From an uncultured Bacteroides sp. (GTDB lineage: Bacteria > Bacteroidota > Bacteroidia > Bacteroidales > Bacteroidaceae), in the NCBI GenBank assembly GCA_947074295.1, contig CAMTPC010000001.1, positions 1 to 64,000 on the forward strand: a stretch of 64,000 nt of DNA, written 5' to 3'. Under the pieces are notes generated by a model. It was given only the letters and a program-made list of their open reading frames with translations, had not been told where the DNA came from and made no database searches. The stretch's first letter is position 1. The number at the start of each line of letters is the position of its first letter. Below are positions 38,617-48,891 of the stretch, in pieces. The translations under genes were made by a program, and so were the position numbers.

Positions 38617-39811
38617 ATTCTTTAATTTTTCTATATAGTGTGCGCTCAGAGATATTCAGGTCTTGAGCCGCACTTTTTCGTTTGCCATTGTGTTTGATCA
38701 GCGCTTTGCGTATCAATTCTTTCTCTGCCTCATCAAGCGATAAAGGTTCCGTTGAAATATATTCTGGATCTAGAATCTCGCCCTCATCCATAGGTTGCGC
38801 CTTCACTTTTTGTATAATGGCAGGTACATTACTTACTGGGGTCACTGTTTGCGGAACCATTGATACGGCCCCTCTTTCGGCCATAAGATCGTGAACCATG
38901 CTTTTAAGTTCGGCAACTTCCTTGCGCATATCAAAGAGCACTGAATATAAAATTTCTCGTTCGCTTTCGAAGCTTTTAGATGAGCTTCCAGCAGATACCA
39001 CAGTAGGAAATCGCTGTGTATTGATATCTGGAAGATATCTTTTTAAAATAGTTGCATCAATATCTCTATTGGTTTCTATTATAGAAATTTGCTCAGTAAT
39101 ATTCTTTAACTGACGGATATTACCTGGCCAAGGATAGACTAAAAGAAGCTGTTTGGCATCATCAGTGAGTTGTATAGAAGGCATACGATACTTTTCGGCA
39201 AAGTCCGCAGCAAACTTCCGGAACAATAACAATACATCGTCACCTCTTTCGCGCAGAGGTGGCACGATGATGGGTACAGTATTCAATCGGTAGTAAAGAT
39301 CTTCTCTAAACTTACCATCTTGAATGGCCTGTGTCAAATTTACATTAGTGGCTGCCACAATGCGCACATCCGTCTTCTGTACCTTTGACGAACCTACCTT
39401 AATAAATTCGCCACTCTCAAGCACACGCAGCAAGCGAGCTTGGGTCGGTAATGGCAGTTCGCCTACCTCATCGAGGAAGATCGTTCCACCATTTGCCTCA
39501 CCGAAGTAGCCTTTACGTTCGCCAATAGCACCAGTAAAAGCACCTTTTTCGTGCCCGAACAATTCGGAGTCAATAGTCCCTTCGGGTATGGCGCCACAGT
39601 TTACTGCTATATACTGTCCATGTTTACGCTTGCTATATTGATGAATAATTTGAGGAAAACTCTCTTTTCCAACACCACTCTCTCCCATTATCAGCACAGA
39701 TAGATCAGTAGGAGCTACTTGAATAGCAATATCTATATCACGCGACAACTCTTCTGAGTTGCCGATGATACCAAATCGCAATTTCACTTGTTGAATTTCT
39801 GCCTTTGTCAT
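38603..39811 (-). CDS. Sigma-54-dependent transcriptional activator lacking a receiver domain
   Basis: GESGVGKE Walker A, GHEKGAFTGA, GGTIFLDEVGELPLPTQARLLRVLE, C-terminal Fis-type HTH (KHNGKRKSAAQDLNISERTLYRKIKEYGLD). Confidence 0.95.
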   Translation of the reverse strand: MTKAEIQQVKLRFGIIGNSEELSRDIDIAIQVAPTDLSVLIMGESGVGKESFPQIIHQYSKRKHGQYIAVNCGAIPEGTIDSELFGHEKGAFTGAIGERKGYFGEANGGTIFLDEVGELPLPTQARLLRVLESGEFIKVGSSKVQKTDVRIVAATNVNLTQAIQDGKFREDLYYRLNTVPIIVPPLRERGDDVLLLFRKFAADFAEKYRMPSIQLTDDAKQLLLVYPWPGNIRQLKNITEQISIIETNRDIDATILKRYLPDINTQRFPTVVSAGSSSKSFESEREILYSVLFDMRKEVAELKSMVHDLMAERGAVSMVPQTVTPVSNVPAIIQKVKAQPMDEGEILDPEYISTEPLSLDEAEKELIRKALIKHNGKRKSAAQDLNISERTLYRKIKEYGLD

Positions 39812-39837
39812 ATCACAAACTATCCATTAAAAATCTA

Positions 39838-40935
39838 TTATAAATCGTCGTCTACAGTATCGAGCTTCAATTTATCGCTATCATCGCGCTTCTCATAATA
39901 TTGTTTGCGAAGCGGATGAGCTGTGGCCTCTGCATGGCGTTCACGGTTGCGATATACATCGATAGCTTCGTAAACAGCGCTACGGAAAGATGCTTCCGAT
40001 GCAATGCCTTTACCTGCGATATCATAAGCCGTACCATGGGCAGGTGATGTACGAATAACCGGTAAACCGGCCGTAAAGTTCACACCATCTTCCATAGCCA
40101 ATACTTTGAAAGGTGTGAGGCCTTGATCGTGATACATGGCCAGCACTGCATCAAAATGATTGAAGTTGCCCGATCCCATAAAACCATCTGCAGCAAAAGG
40201 TCCATAACAAAGTATGCCTTTCTTTGACATCTCTTCAATAGCAGGTCTTATGATTTCTTCTTCTTCCTTGCCCAGCAAACCACCATCACCCGAGTGAGGA
40301 TTTAATGCCAATACAGCTATGCGTGGAGCGCTAATGCCGAAATCTTGCTTCAGGGAACGATTCAAAATCGCTATTTTGTCTTGGATACGTTCCTTGGTTA
40401 TAGAAGCAGCTATATCCTTTACAGGAATGTGTCCTGTGACAAGAGCTACTCTGAAGTCATCCTTTAGTAGTATCATCAGAGATTTACTACCATCGCCCAA
40501 ACGTTGTTCAATATACTCAGTATGTCCAGCAAAAGCAAACTCTTCTGACTGTATAGTATTCTTATTGATAGGAGCTGTTACAATGACATCTATCAAGCCC
40601 TCCTTATATTCTTCCACAGCTTTCTCGAGAGCAGCAAGTGCAGCTTTACCTGATTCAGCATCAGCTTTCGCAAATTCGACCTTTACCTCATCATCCGTAC
40701 AGTTGACGATGCTGAGTTTATTGCTTGCAGCATCGGCAGCAGTATTGATGATGCTAAAGCTAGCCGTTATGTCCAATGCTTTTCTATGGTATGTGGCTAC
40801 CTTTGGCGAACCATATACAATAGGAGTACATAACTCCAGCATCGTGGGGTCTGCGAAGGTTTTTAATATCACTTCATAGCCCACCCCATTAATATCTCCT
40901 TGAGTGATGCCTATTCTTATTTTGCTATCTTTCAT
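39838..40935 (-). CDS. pdxA: 4-hydroxythreonine-4-phosphate dehydrogenase
   Basis: RIGITQGDINGVGYEVILKTF, LALNPHSGDGGLLGKEE, AMYHDQGLTPFKVLAMEDGVNFTAGLPVIRTSPAHGTAYDIAGKG. Confidence 0.96.
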   Translation of the reverse strand: MKDSKIRIGITQGDINGVGYEVILKTFADPTMLELCTPIVYGSPKVATYHRKALDITASFSIINTAADAASNKLSIVNCTDDEVKVEFAKADAESGKAALAALEKAVEEYKEGLIDVIVTAPINKNTIQSEEFAFAGHTEYIEQRLGDGSKSLMILLKDDFRVALVTGHIPVKDIAASITKERIQDKIAILNRSLKQDFGISAPRIAVLALNPHSGDGGLLGKEEEEIIRPAIEEMSKKGILCYGPFAADGFMGSGNFNHFDAVLAMYHDQGLTPFKVLAMEDGVNFTAGLPVIRTSPAHGTAYDIAGKGIASEASFRSAVYEAIDVYRNRERHAEATAHPLRKQYYEKRDDSDKLKLDTVDDDL

Positions 40936-40955
40936 GTATTGCTATTATTATATTT

Positions 40956-41975
40956 TTATTCTTCTATATTGACTTCTTCGCGTACAGGATTAGGATCCAA
41001 GGCACCTGGCAAACGTAATGTGTAGAGTGAAGACTCTAAATTACGCATCATATTGCCTTTTTTCTTATCGGGCGAGTACACAAATACTTCAGTAGTGATG
41101 ATTCTATTATTCTCTTTATCCAAACGGGTATGCGATACGAATGGGCCACCCATAAAATCGCCTCCACGCATACGCCAAAGACCACGCGCCTCTAAAGCAT
41201 ATTCGCCTTGTACATTTATAGGCTTCACTTCGGTAAACAATGAATCAGTGGACATGTATGAATCTGGGAATGAACCTGGAATATTAGCCTGCATGAATGA
41301 ATCACGCTTATGAATGAAATACTCTTTCGTGAAAGTATCCTTATCGGTATATGGATAAGAATAGATGACAAAGTTCTGATGTCCGGTAGCTGTATTGTTT
41401 GATGCCCAAAAGAAGTCATCTCCTACCTTTGATGTATTCAGCTCAGCTGGTAACCATATCTCTGAATCGAAATTCTCTTTGACGTAGTTATTAATATAGC
41501 CATTGTGTTTAGATTCAAGCGCAGCAATCTGACGGTTCATTTCAGCTTTGGTAAACAAATCTACTATTTGCTGCCCATTCTCTTCAACGAATTGTTCGAA
41601 TGATTGTCGGTCAGGGGCTTGTATAGTCAATATCAGCTGTGGTGAAGCATATACATTACGTGCTATCTTGAAGGCAGCTTTGGTATAAATATCCTTGATT
41701 TCCACAATGATGACGTTGCGAACCAATTTCATTGTAGAGTCAAAACTACTCATGGGGGTATGCATAATACGAAAATAGCGCTCTGATTGAGGCAAGCCAG
41801 GAATGTCTGTATTCAAGACATCGTATAAAGCTCTTCCTGCAGGGCTTTCCCATGTATCATGTCCAATTACTACTAAGATTTCATAAGGACGACCGCTAGA
41901 AGTATGATTGGTACCACACGAAGCGAAAATAAGTACAACTAAAATCAGGCAAACGTTTGATAGACACTTTTTCAT
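40956..41975 (-). CDS. DUF4837 family lipoprotein
   Basis: Lipobox IFASCG; SGRPYEILVVIGHDTWESPAGRALYDVL; ALEARGLWRMRGGDFMGGPFVSHTRLD. Confidence 0.8.
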   Translation of the reverse strand: MKKCLSNVCLILVVLIFASCGTNHTSSGRPYEILVVIGHDTWESPAGRALYDVLNTDIPGLPQSERYFRIMHTPMSSFDSTMKLVRNVIIVEIKDIYTKAAFKIARNVYASPQLILTIQAPDRQSFEQFVEENGQQIVDLFTKAEMNRQIAALESKHNGYINNYVKENFDSEIWLPAELNTSKVGDDFFWASNNTATGHQNFVIYSYPYTDKDTFTKEYFIHKRDSFMQANIPGSFPDSYMSTDSLFTEVKPINVQGEYALEARGLWRMRGGDFMGGPFVSHTRLDKENNRIITTEVFVYSPDKKKGNMMRNLESSLYTLRLPGALDPNPVREEVNIEE

Positions 41976-42049
41976 AAGAGTAGTATTTTAATATTTAACA
42001 AAGCTACGATAACTCGATATATATAGATTCATCTTGGTAATAATTTATA

Positions 42050-43084
42050 TTAATTGTTGTTATCCACAGCATTTTTTGCGGTGGACAACATGCCGCATGC
42101 CGCAAAAATATCTTCTCCACGTGAAGCACGAATTGTTGTATGCAATCCATGTGATGTGAGATAATCGCGGAATGAAGTCATAGTGTTTATATCTGCCCCT
42201 TCTAAATTAACACCAGGAATGGCATGGAATCGAATCAAATTTACACGGCAATCAAGGGGACGAAGTAGTTTTAATAACTCCTTGGCATAAGCCAACGAAT
42301 CATTAATACCTTTAAACATGATATATTCGAAGGAAAGACGGCGTTGTTTACTGAAGTCATAGTTCTGAAGCAAATCAACCATCTCTGTCATAGGAAAGGC
42401 TTTTTCGGCAGGCATCAACTCTTGACGCAATTGTTTGAAAGGGGCATGCAGACTTATAGCTAGGTGGCAATCGCTTTCTTCAATGAAGCGTTGTAAACCC
42501 TTACGGAGTCCGACGGTAGAAAGCGTGATGCGCTTAGGACTCCAGGCATAGCCATAAGATGAAGTTAGTATTTCGAGAACTTTCAAAACTTCATCTAAAT
42601 TATCAAGCGGTTCGCCCATACCCATCAAAACGATATTGGTCAATTTATCTCGCTCGGGCAATGCTTGTATCTGATTCAATATTTGATTGGCAGTGAGATT
42701 GGCTGTAAAACCTTGTTTACCAGTCATACAAAACTTACAATTCATTTTGCAGCCTACTTGCGATGAAACACATAGTGTTGCACGGTCATTATCAGGAATA
42801 TATACAGATTCGACAAACTGTGTCTCGCTAACTCTGTATAAATATTTGATTGTACCATCTATGGAAGGCATACTTTCGATTGGCGCATCCAAGCCTACAG
42901 TATAGTTCTCATTTAAGTCAGCACGAAATTTTAAAGAAAGATTGGTCATATCATCAATACTCTCAACTTTCTTCACATAAAGCCACGAGGCTATTTGCTT
43001 CGCGGTAAAAGAAGGCATCCCGATGTGCTTCACAACACTTTGCAACTCGGTCAGCGTCATTCCTAATAAAGGTATTTTTGCCAT
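42050..43084 (-). CDS. rlmN: 23S rRNA (adenine2503-C2)-methyltransferase RlmN
   Basis: Radical SAM motif CKFCMTGKQGF, NIVLMGMGEPLDN, FEYIMFKGINDS, RASRGEDIFAACGML. Confidence 0.97.
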   Translation of the reverse strand: MAKIPLLGMTLTELQSVVKHIGMPSFTAKQIASWLYVKKVESIDDMTNLSLKFRADLNENYTVGLDAPIESMPSIDGTIKYLYRVSETQFVESVYIPDNDRATLCVSSQVGCKMNCKFCMTGKQGFTANLTANQILNQIQALPERDKLTNIVLMGMGEPLDNLDEVLKVLEILTSSYGYAWSPKRITLSTVGLRKGLQRFIEESDCHLAISLHAPFKQLRQELMPAEKAFPMTEMVDLLQNYDFSKQRRLSFEYIMFKGINDSLAYAKELLKLLRPLDCRVNLIRFHAIPGVNLEGADINTMTSFRDYLTSHGLHTTIRASRGEDIFAACGMLSTAKNAVDNNN

Positions 43085-43224
43085 ATATATAACAGTACAA
43101 AATAGAATTGACTACAAAAATAGTCAAACTTATGCAATTCTATTATATATAACAAACTTGAATCGGAATTACTATGCAAATAATTGATATTTGACTTATT
43201 TTATAGTTGATGTGATGGTACAAA

Positions 43225-43260
43225 AAAAGAGCCGCTTCAAACAAGAAACGACTCTTTATA
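43225..43260 (-). terminator. Terminator-like hairpin downstream of ppiD
   Basis: Imperfect AAAGAGCCGCTTC / GAAACGACTCTTT inverted repeat, T run on minus strand. Confidence 0.6.
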
Positions 43261-43282
43261 TTTTATCTATGATAAATTGTCC

Positions 43283-45424
43283 TTAGAAGTAAAGATAACG
43301 ACCATCTACTACACCGGCCTTCATATACAAATCATTCATCAGACGAGAAACGAAACGCACATATGTGCTTTCCAATTTCTGTTCTTCTGCTTTCTGATCA
43401 TAAGTTTCATTGATCTTATCTTCACCATAAACCTGAAGCACATATACACCAGCATTACCTTGAATAGGTGCACTCAACTGATTCAATTGAGCAACAGATG
43501 CATAAGCACTTACCATTGGCTCACTGCTACGCAATACAGAAACATATGCAGGAGCAGCAAATGTTACCATCTTCACAGAATCACTTACAGCATCTTTCAT
43601 TGCAGCATATTGAGCGAAATTTGAAAGGTTGGCAGATTTCATATCAGCAATAATTTTAGCCGCTTTTTTATCTTTCACGATCTCTGCACGTAGTTCATTT
43701 TGTACTTGGCGCAATGGACGGTATCCTTCTGGTGTGATACGTGACAAGGCTACTACTAAAAGACGATCATTATCACCACATTCATACAAGCCAGATACTT
43801 CCCCAGCCTTAGCCGCAAACGCCCATCTCAAAGCTTCTTTTGTTCCTTTCACGCTACCAATACCGTTTTCAGAGCTATAAAGATCATCTCTTTCAAGAAG
43901 ACGATAGCCTGATTCTTCAGCATTAGCCTCTAGCTGAGCCATAGTTGGGTTTGAAGCAACAAACTGGCTGAACTTATTATATTCGCGATTGTAAGTTTCA
44001 GAACTAAATACTACAGGTCTCTTGATAACAGCTACTTTGTATTTATCCTTAACATCACGCTTCTTTGTAACTTGAAGAATGATATTTCTTTGTCCCAAAG
44101 AAAGGTTAGAAATTTCATTAGGAGCCATTCCATTGATTGTAGAGATATACTTCACATCATTATCATCTGTAATCATAGCACCTTCATATTGCGAAGAAGT
44201 AAACCATATGTTCTCACCAGTCTGTCCATAGCGATTAGCTACTTCTGTAAAAGAGGCTCCACCACGTATAGCAGTATAGATGCTATCTGCTAAAGCCTGT
44301 GTCTTAGCAGGTGTTTCGGCCATTACCTGGATTTGACGGTATTCTACTGAATCAGCTGCAGCTCTCTTATCAACAACCTTGAAAGAATTAATTGTATTGT
44401 CAGCAACATTATAATAAGGGCCATAAGTGACACCTACCTTTGCAGTATCAATTCTTGTTGCGATATCGCGTGGGAAAGCTGAGCCATTATAGTAAAGATC
44501 TACATATGGATATTCAGAACCAGAAGCACCTACTACAGATCTATAATCATCAGCAGTAAAACGCAAAGTCTGTGTAGATTGTGCTACTTCATCTTCGATA
44601 GCAGCTCTATCTTCAGGGCTAGCTGTTATTTGTACATCAATATATTTAATATCGCGTGTTTCAACATATTGTCTAAACTGCTCTTTTTTCTTATTATACA
44701 GTTCTTTCAAATCCGATTCTTTCACTACCACTGCAGAATCAGGGACAGTATAGAAAGGAATACCTGCTAATAAAACATTTTTTTGATCTACACGTGCATC
44801 AAAAGCATCTTGAGCCTCAACCGGGTTTGATAAAAGTGCATTTGCAATGATTGATTGATATTTCTCCGCCAAACGTGACTGAATGAGGTTCTTTTCGATG
44901 AAAGACCAGTATTTATATAGAGAAGTATAATACTCAGCATACTGAGCTGGTATTTGATTGTTGGCCATTTTATCGTAATCTGCCAAGAACTTCATCAACA
45001 TGTCTTTGTCAAAAGCACCTGTTTGTGGATTACGAAAAGGGGTTTGTTGCAAAAGTGGATTAACACCTGCATCAACAATTGCCTTTACCTCAGCCTTAGA
45101 AACTGTAAGACCAAGTTTCTTTGCTTCGTCAGCGATAAGTTTATTATTTACATAATTACGCCACACTTCATCTTTGATTTGTGTCATCTGCTCGTCAGTC
45201 AACGACTGTTGTCCTGAACTCATTTTATAGATGTCACTATACTCTTCTACCAATGCTTGATATTCTTGTACGGATATAGCATCTCCATTTATTTCGCCTA
45301 CGTCGTGTGACTGGTGTGGCTGCAAAATCTTCCATGCGTCACCCGCAATGAAAGCAAACAATGCAAGGCCGATAACGATCACCAATATGGGACCCTTAGA
45401 TCTAATCTTCTGTAATGTTGCCAT
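43283..45424 (-). CDS. Membrane-anchored peptidylprolyl isomerase (SurA/PpiD-like)
   Basis: MATLQKIRSKGPILVIVIGLALFAFIAGDAW; SurA_N-like and parvulin-like regions. Confidence 0.9.
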   Translation of the reverse strand: MATLQKIRSKGPILVIVIGLALFAFIAGDAWKILQPHQSHDVGEINGDAISVQEYQALVEEYSDIYKMSSGQQSLTDEQMTQIKDEVWRNYVNNKLIADEAKKLGLTVSKAEVKAIVDAGVNPLLQQTPFRNPQTGAFDKDMLMKFLADYDKMANNQIPAQYAEYYTSLYKYWSFIEKNLIQSRLAEKYQSIIANALLSNPVEAQDAFDARVDQKNVLLAGIPFYTVPDSAVVVKESDLKELYNKKKEQFRQYVETRDIKYIDVQITASPEDRAAIEDEVAQSTQTLRFTADDYRSVVGASGSEYPYVDLYYNGSAFPRDIATRIDTAKVGVTYGPYYNVADNTINSFKVVDKRAAADSVEYRQIQVMAETPAKTQALADSIYTAIRGGASFTEVANRYGQTGENIWFTSSQYEGAMITDDNDVKYISTINGMAPNEISNLSLGQRNIILQVTKKRDVKDKYKVAVIKRPVVFSSETYNREYNKFSQFVASNPTMAQLEANAEESGYRLLERDDLYSSENGIGSVKGTKEALRWAFAAKAGEVSGLYECGDNDRLLVVALSRITPEGYRPLRQVQNELRAEIVKDKKAAKIIADMKSANLSNFAQYAAMKDAVSDSVKMVTFAAPAYVSVLRSSEPMVSAYASVAQLNQLSAPIQGNAGVYVLQVYGEDKINETYDQKAEEQKLESTYVRFVSRLMNDLYMKAGVVDGRYLYF

Positions 45425-45548
45425 TTTTAGTTAATAAAGTTTTATTTGTTTATTATTATTTTGTATTTCATATGATTGAGCGCACGAAGATACAAAAAAT
45501 GCCAATATACACTTGTGCGCAATCCAAAAAAATGCGGTTATAAACTAT

Positions 45549-46805
45549 TTATTCAATAATTTTCAATCGAACTAGTTCAATTTTAGTAGGCGAAGCTTTT
45601 ATAATCTTGAATTGATAATTATCTATTGTCACGATTTCGTGAAGCTTAGGAAAACTTTGATAATGATTCAATATCAATCCACCTACCGTCAAATATTCAT
45701 CAGACTCTGGCAATTCAAGATGAAACATTTCGTTTACTTTTTCTATTTCTAATCTACCAGAAATGACAAATTCATCATCAGCAATCTTCTTGCATATATA
45801 GTTCACATTGTCATGTTCATCCTCTATATCACCGAATATTTCTTCCATCAAATCTTCCAGTGAAACGATACCAGCCGTTCCTCCAAACTCATCAACAACA
45901 ACGGCAATTGTCTTTTTTTGTTGCATAAAAAGCTTCATTAGCTTATAGGCAGACATGGTTTCGGGCACTATAGGAACTTCTTTTATACATTCATTCCAAT
46001 TGACTGGATAGTGAAACATTTCCGACGAATGGATATAACCTATGATATTATCTATATTCACATCATAAACAATTATCTTTGAAATACCCGATTCAATGAA
46101 ACGATTCTTCAGTTCGGTTATTGATGTAGTCACATCCACTGCCACAACTTCTGTACGAGGGACTATACAATCACGGATCTTGATTGTAGAAAAGTCCAAT
46201 GCATTATGAAAGATCTTGACCTCGGTGTCCATTTCGTCCTCCTTCGCTGCATTATCTATACTATCTTGCAGGAAATAATCCAAATCGACTTTTGTGAAGG
46301 CTTTAGCTGTGGCATCTTTATTGATCTTCATACCAAACATACGGAAGAACAGGTAAGATATTCCAGATGTAAACTTAGAGAAGGGATAAAGAATGATATA
46401 GAAAAGGAATAGCGGAAGCGCAAATATATTGAGAATCAGATTGGGGTTTATCTTGAAAAGTGTCTTCGGCAAAAATTCGCCAGTTACCAAAATAACTAAT
46501 GTTGACAATATAGTTTGCACCAATACCATGGGGAATCCATCCGGAATGAAATTGCAAAGAAAACTATTAGTTATAATATCAGCCATTAAAATACCATAAA
46601 TGACTAGTGCCACATTATTACCCACAAGCATAGTGGATATAAAATTATTCGAATCTTTGAAAAAGATTGAAAGTATACGAGAAGATATACCATTCTTACG
46701 ATTGACTTCAAAACGTAGTTTATCAACCGACACAAACGCAATTTCGACTCCGGAAAAAAATGCCGAGAAAGCCATAGCTATCAAAAGGTATATGTATATA
46801 TTCAT
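45549..46805 (-). CDS. CNNM-domain/CBS/CorC_HlyC family protein (GldE-like)
   Basis: MAFSAFFSGVEIAFVSVDKLRFEVNRKNG, VPRTEVVAVDV, VVDEFGGTAGIVSLEDLMEEIFGDIEDEHD. Confidence 0.92.
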   Translation of the reverse strand: MNIYIYLLIAMAFSAFFSGVEIAFVSVDKLRFEVNRKNGISSRILSIFFKDSNNFISTMLVGNNVALVIYGILMADIITNSFLCNFIPDGFPMVLVQTILSTLVILVTGEFLPKTLFKINPNLILNIFALPLFLFYIILYPFSKFTSGISYLFFRMFGMKINKDATAKAFTKVDLDYFLQDSIDNAAKEDEMDTEVKIFHNALDFSTIKIRDCIVPRTEVVAVDVTTSITELKNRFIESGISKIIVYDVNIDNIIGYIHSSEMFHYPVNWNECIKEVPIVPETMSAYKLMKLFMQQKKTIAVVVDEFGGTAGIVSLEDLMEEIFGDIEDEHDNVNYICKKIADDEFVISGRLEIEKVNEMFHLELPESDEYLTVGGLILNHYQSFPKLHEIVTIDNYQFKIIKASPTKIELVRLKIIE

Positions 46806-46821
46806 AGCAGTATCATTCGTT

Positions 46822-47493
46822 TTATTCTACAATTGGATTTGAAGTTAAGGTATCAGTATGTATATGTTGTCTTGGCAACGGAACAGTATCTATAGGTTGC
46901 TGGGGCTGCTCTTCATCAACGTAAAATATACCCTTTATACTGTGTATTTGATACACCGTGAGTTGTTGATTAGAGTCAAATCCTTCTCCTTCAATAATTC
47001 TATCAGGTTGTTCTATCCGAATGAAACGATCAGAATAGACACGTTCGGTTACCTGATTCCAATAAAGCAACTCAGTAGTGAAGCGCTCACCTTTATGATT
47101 TTCTATTTCAACATTCCCCATTAGCTTCCAAAGCTTTTGGCGATCATAATAATAAGCGGTATCCGATTTTATACTTGCCTCTACATTATGTAGCGTATCA
47201 AACTGCTCCATATACATTCCTTTTTCAAAAGCCCAATGCGATGGTTTTTTACGATCATAAATAGACCATTCATCGGCTAAGATACGATAACGCACGACAC
47301 CTGAATCAGAAATGAATGTTTCGACGTCGTGAGTAACCATAGAGGGGAGTGAATCGCGTTCGTGGATAGCATCACCTGTATATTTCTTGTCCTTACCGCA
47401 TGAAGTAAACAATATGAGCATAGCAATTGCCCCAAAGACAACTGCTATGCTCATAATATTATAGTACGATAAGCTTTTCTGCTCGTCTGACAT
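46822..47493 (-). CDS. lptC: LPS export ABC transporter periplasmic protein LptC
   Basis: Lipobox LFTSCGK; DSGVVRYRILADEWSIYD, AYYYDRQKLWKLMGNVEIENHKGERFTTELLYW. Confidence 0.85.
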   Translation of the reverse strand: MSDEQKSLSYYNIMSIAVVFGAIAMLILFTSCGKDKKYTGDAIHERDSLPSMVTHDVETFISDSGVVRYRILADEWSIYDRKKPSHWAFEKGMYMEQFDTLHNVEASIKSDTAYYYDRQKLWKLMGNVEIENHKGERFTTELLYWNQVTERVYSDRFIRIEQPDRIIEGEGFDSNQQLTVYQIHSIKGIFYVDEEQPQQPIDTVPLPRQHIHTDTLTSNPIVE

Positions 47494-47498
47494 AAAAT

Positions 47499-48818
47499 TT
47501 ATCGAATAGTTGTAGTCTCACCGATCCAGCCGCCAACAGTAATATTGTCGCCTGCTTTATAACCTAACATAAATAGGTCCTTAGCTTCGGGAGTATATGC
47601 TTTATATGAATTGATTAGCTTGTTAGCTTCTTCAGTCACACTTGGATCTACAGCTTTTGCACGTTGCAATTTATCAATAGCCACAAAGAAAGTACATTTA
47701 TTCAACGCTGGTTCATCGCTCCATTTATAATTACCCGCATAAAGTGATGCAATCAGGATATAGGGTGCACCATAGTTTGGATTAAAACCAATAGCCTTGT
47801 TTGCATAGCTGCGAGCAGCACTCAAACGTTTGTCAGAAGCCAATACAGCAGCAGCTCTATAAGCTATATCTGCTTTCTTTGCATTATCAGATTCTAGTTC
47901 AATAGCTTCATCGAAAAACTTCACTGAGCCATCAACATCACCCTTTTTGAAGGCTGAAACAGCACATCCCATTGCTGCATCTACGCTAGGTTCAATACGA
48001 TAAGCATAAAAAGAAGCTTGCAGATAAGCTTCGCTTTCACGACAACCCATGATAGCCATGATGCGAACAATATCCTTCAAAGCATGCAAATCATTTTGAC
48101 TTTCTTCTACTTTTGGACCATAGATTTCCTGTAAAGATTCGCAAGTAGCAGCACCACTATTTACGAACAATCCATCCATGTTTGTTCTTACAGTTTGAAG
48201 GCCAGCCTTTACATTCTCTTTTGTTTCAGTAGCTATAGCTTCGTCAGCTAGCTCTGCACTCAAAAGATAATCTTTAATAAATTGTTCTTTGAACTTCTCA
48301 TCTTGTTTCAATCTTCTTGACGACATGTCAAGGAAATAGAACATTACGTTAGCAGATGAGTTACTCTTCTCAGCAGCAATAGATTGATTCAACCATTCGT
48401 AAGCTTGGCTAGGATTCATATTTGGTGCATATTGTATATAGTCCAAAGCCTTACCGCCAAGAGCTGCATCAGTTGAAAGAACTCTAGTTCCCTTCGCTAA
48501 AAATTCAGGAATATATTTGATACGAGTATCATGAAGAGCCATCAACTCATCAAAATATTTTTGATATTCAGCAGGATTATTTTTATTCGTTTCCAAGAAG
48601 TTTTTCAAAATAGCAAAACCATCGCGATATAAGTAAAAACGAAGTGTTGGACAGTTTTCCAAAACCATCTTCCATGGTTCGTATGCATCCTTAAAATTGC
48701 CAACCTTCACAGCCTCACTCGCCACACTGATATTTGCATTACAATCATTGTTTTGAGCCATCGCCACACCTGCACTACCCATCAAGGCAACTGCGGCCAA
48801 AAACATTTTAATCTTCAT
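47499..48818 (-). CDS. TPR repeat-containing periplasmic protein
   Basis: Signal peptide; helical repeat segments; conserved neighbour of lptC. Confidence 0.8.
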   Translation of the reverse strand: MKIKMFLAAVALMGSAGVAMAQNNDCNANISVASEAVKVGNFKDAYEPWKMVLENCPTLRFYLYRDGFAILKNFLETNKNNPAEYQKYFDELMALHDTRIKYIPEFLAKGTRVLSTDAALGGKALDYIQYAPNMNPSQAYEWLNQSIAAEKSNSSANVMFYFLDMSSRRLKQDEKFKEQFIKDYLLSAELADEAIATETKENVKAGLQTVRTNMDGLFVNSGAATCESLQEIYGPKVEESQNDLHALKDIVRIMAIMGCRESEAYLQASFYAYRIEPSVDAAMGCAVSAFKKGDVDGSVKFFDEAIELESDNAKKADIAYRAAAVLASDKRLSAARSYANKAIGFNPNYGAPYILIASLYAGNYKWSDEPALNKCTFFVAIDKLQRAKAVDPSVTEEANKLINSYKAYTPEAKDLFMLGYKAGDNITVGGWIGETTTIR

Positions 48819-48891
48819 TGTATGTTACTTTTTATTTAGTTTAATTATGATATTAGTCTATGGATTATATTCATTGCAGATAGTTAAAGTA

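Noticed and set aside
40319-40879. 186-aa plus ORF opposite pdxA
   Set aside because: Antisense shadow of a clear pdxA.
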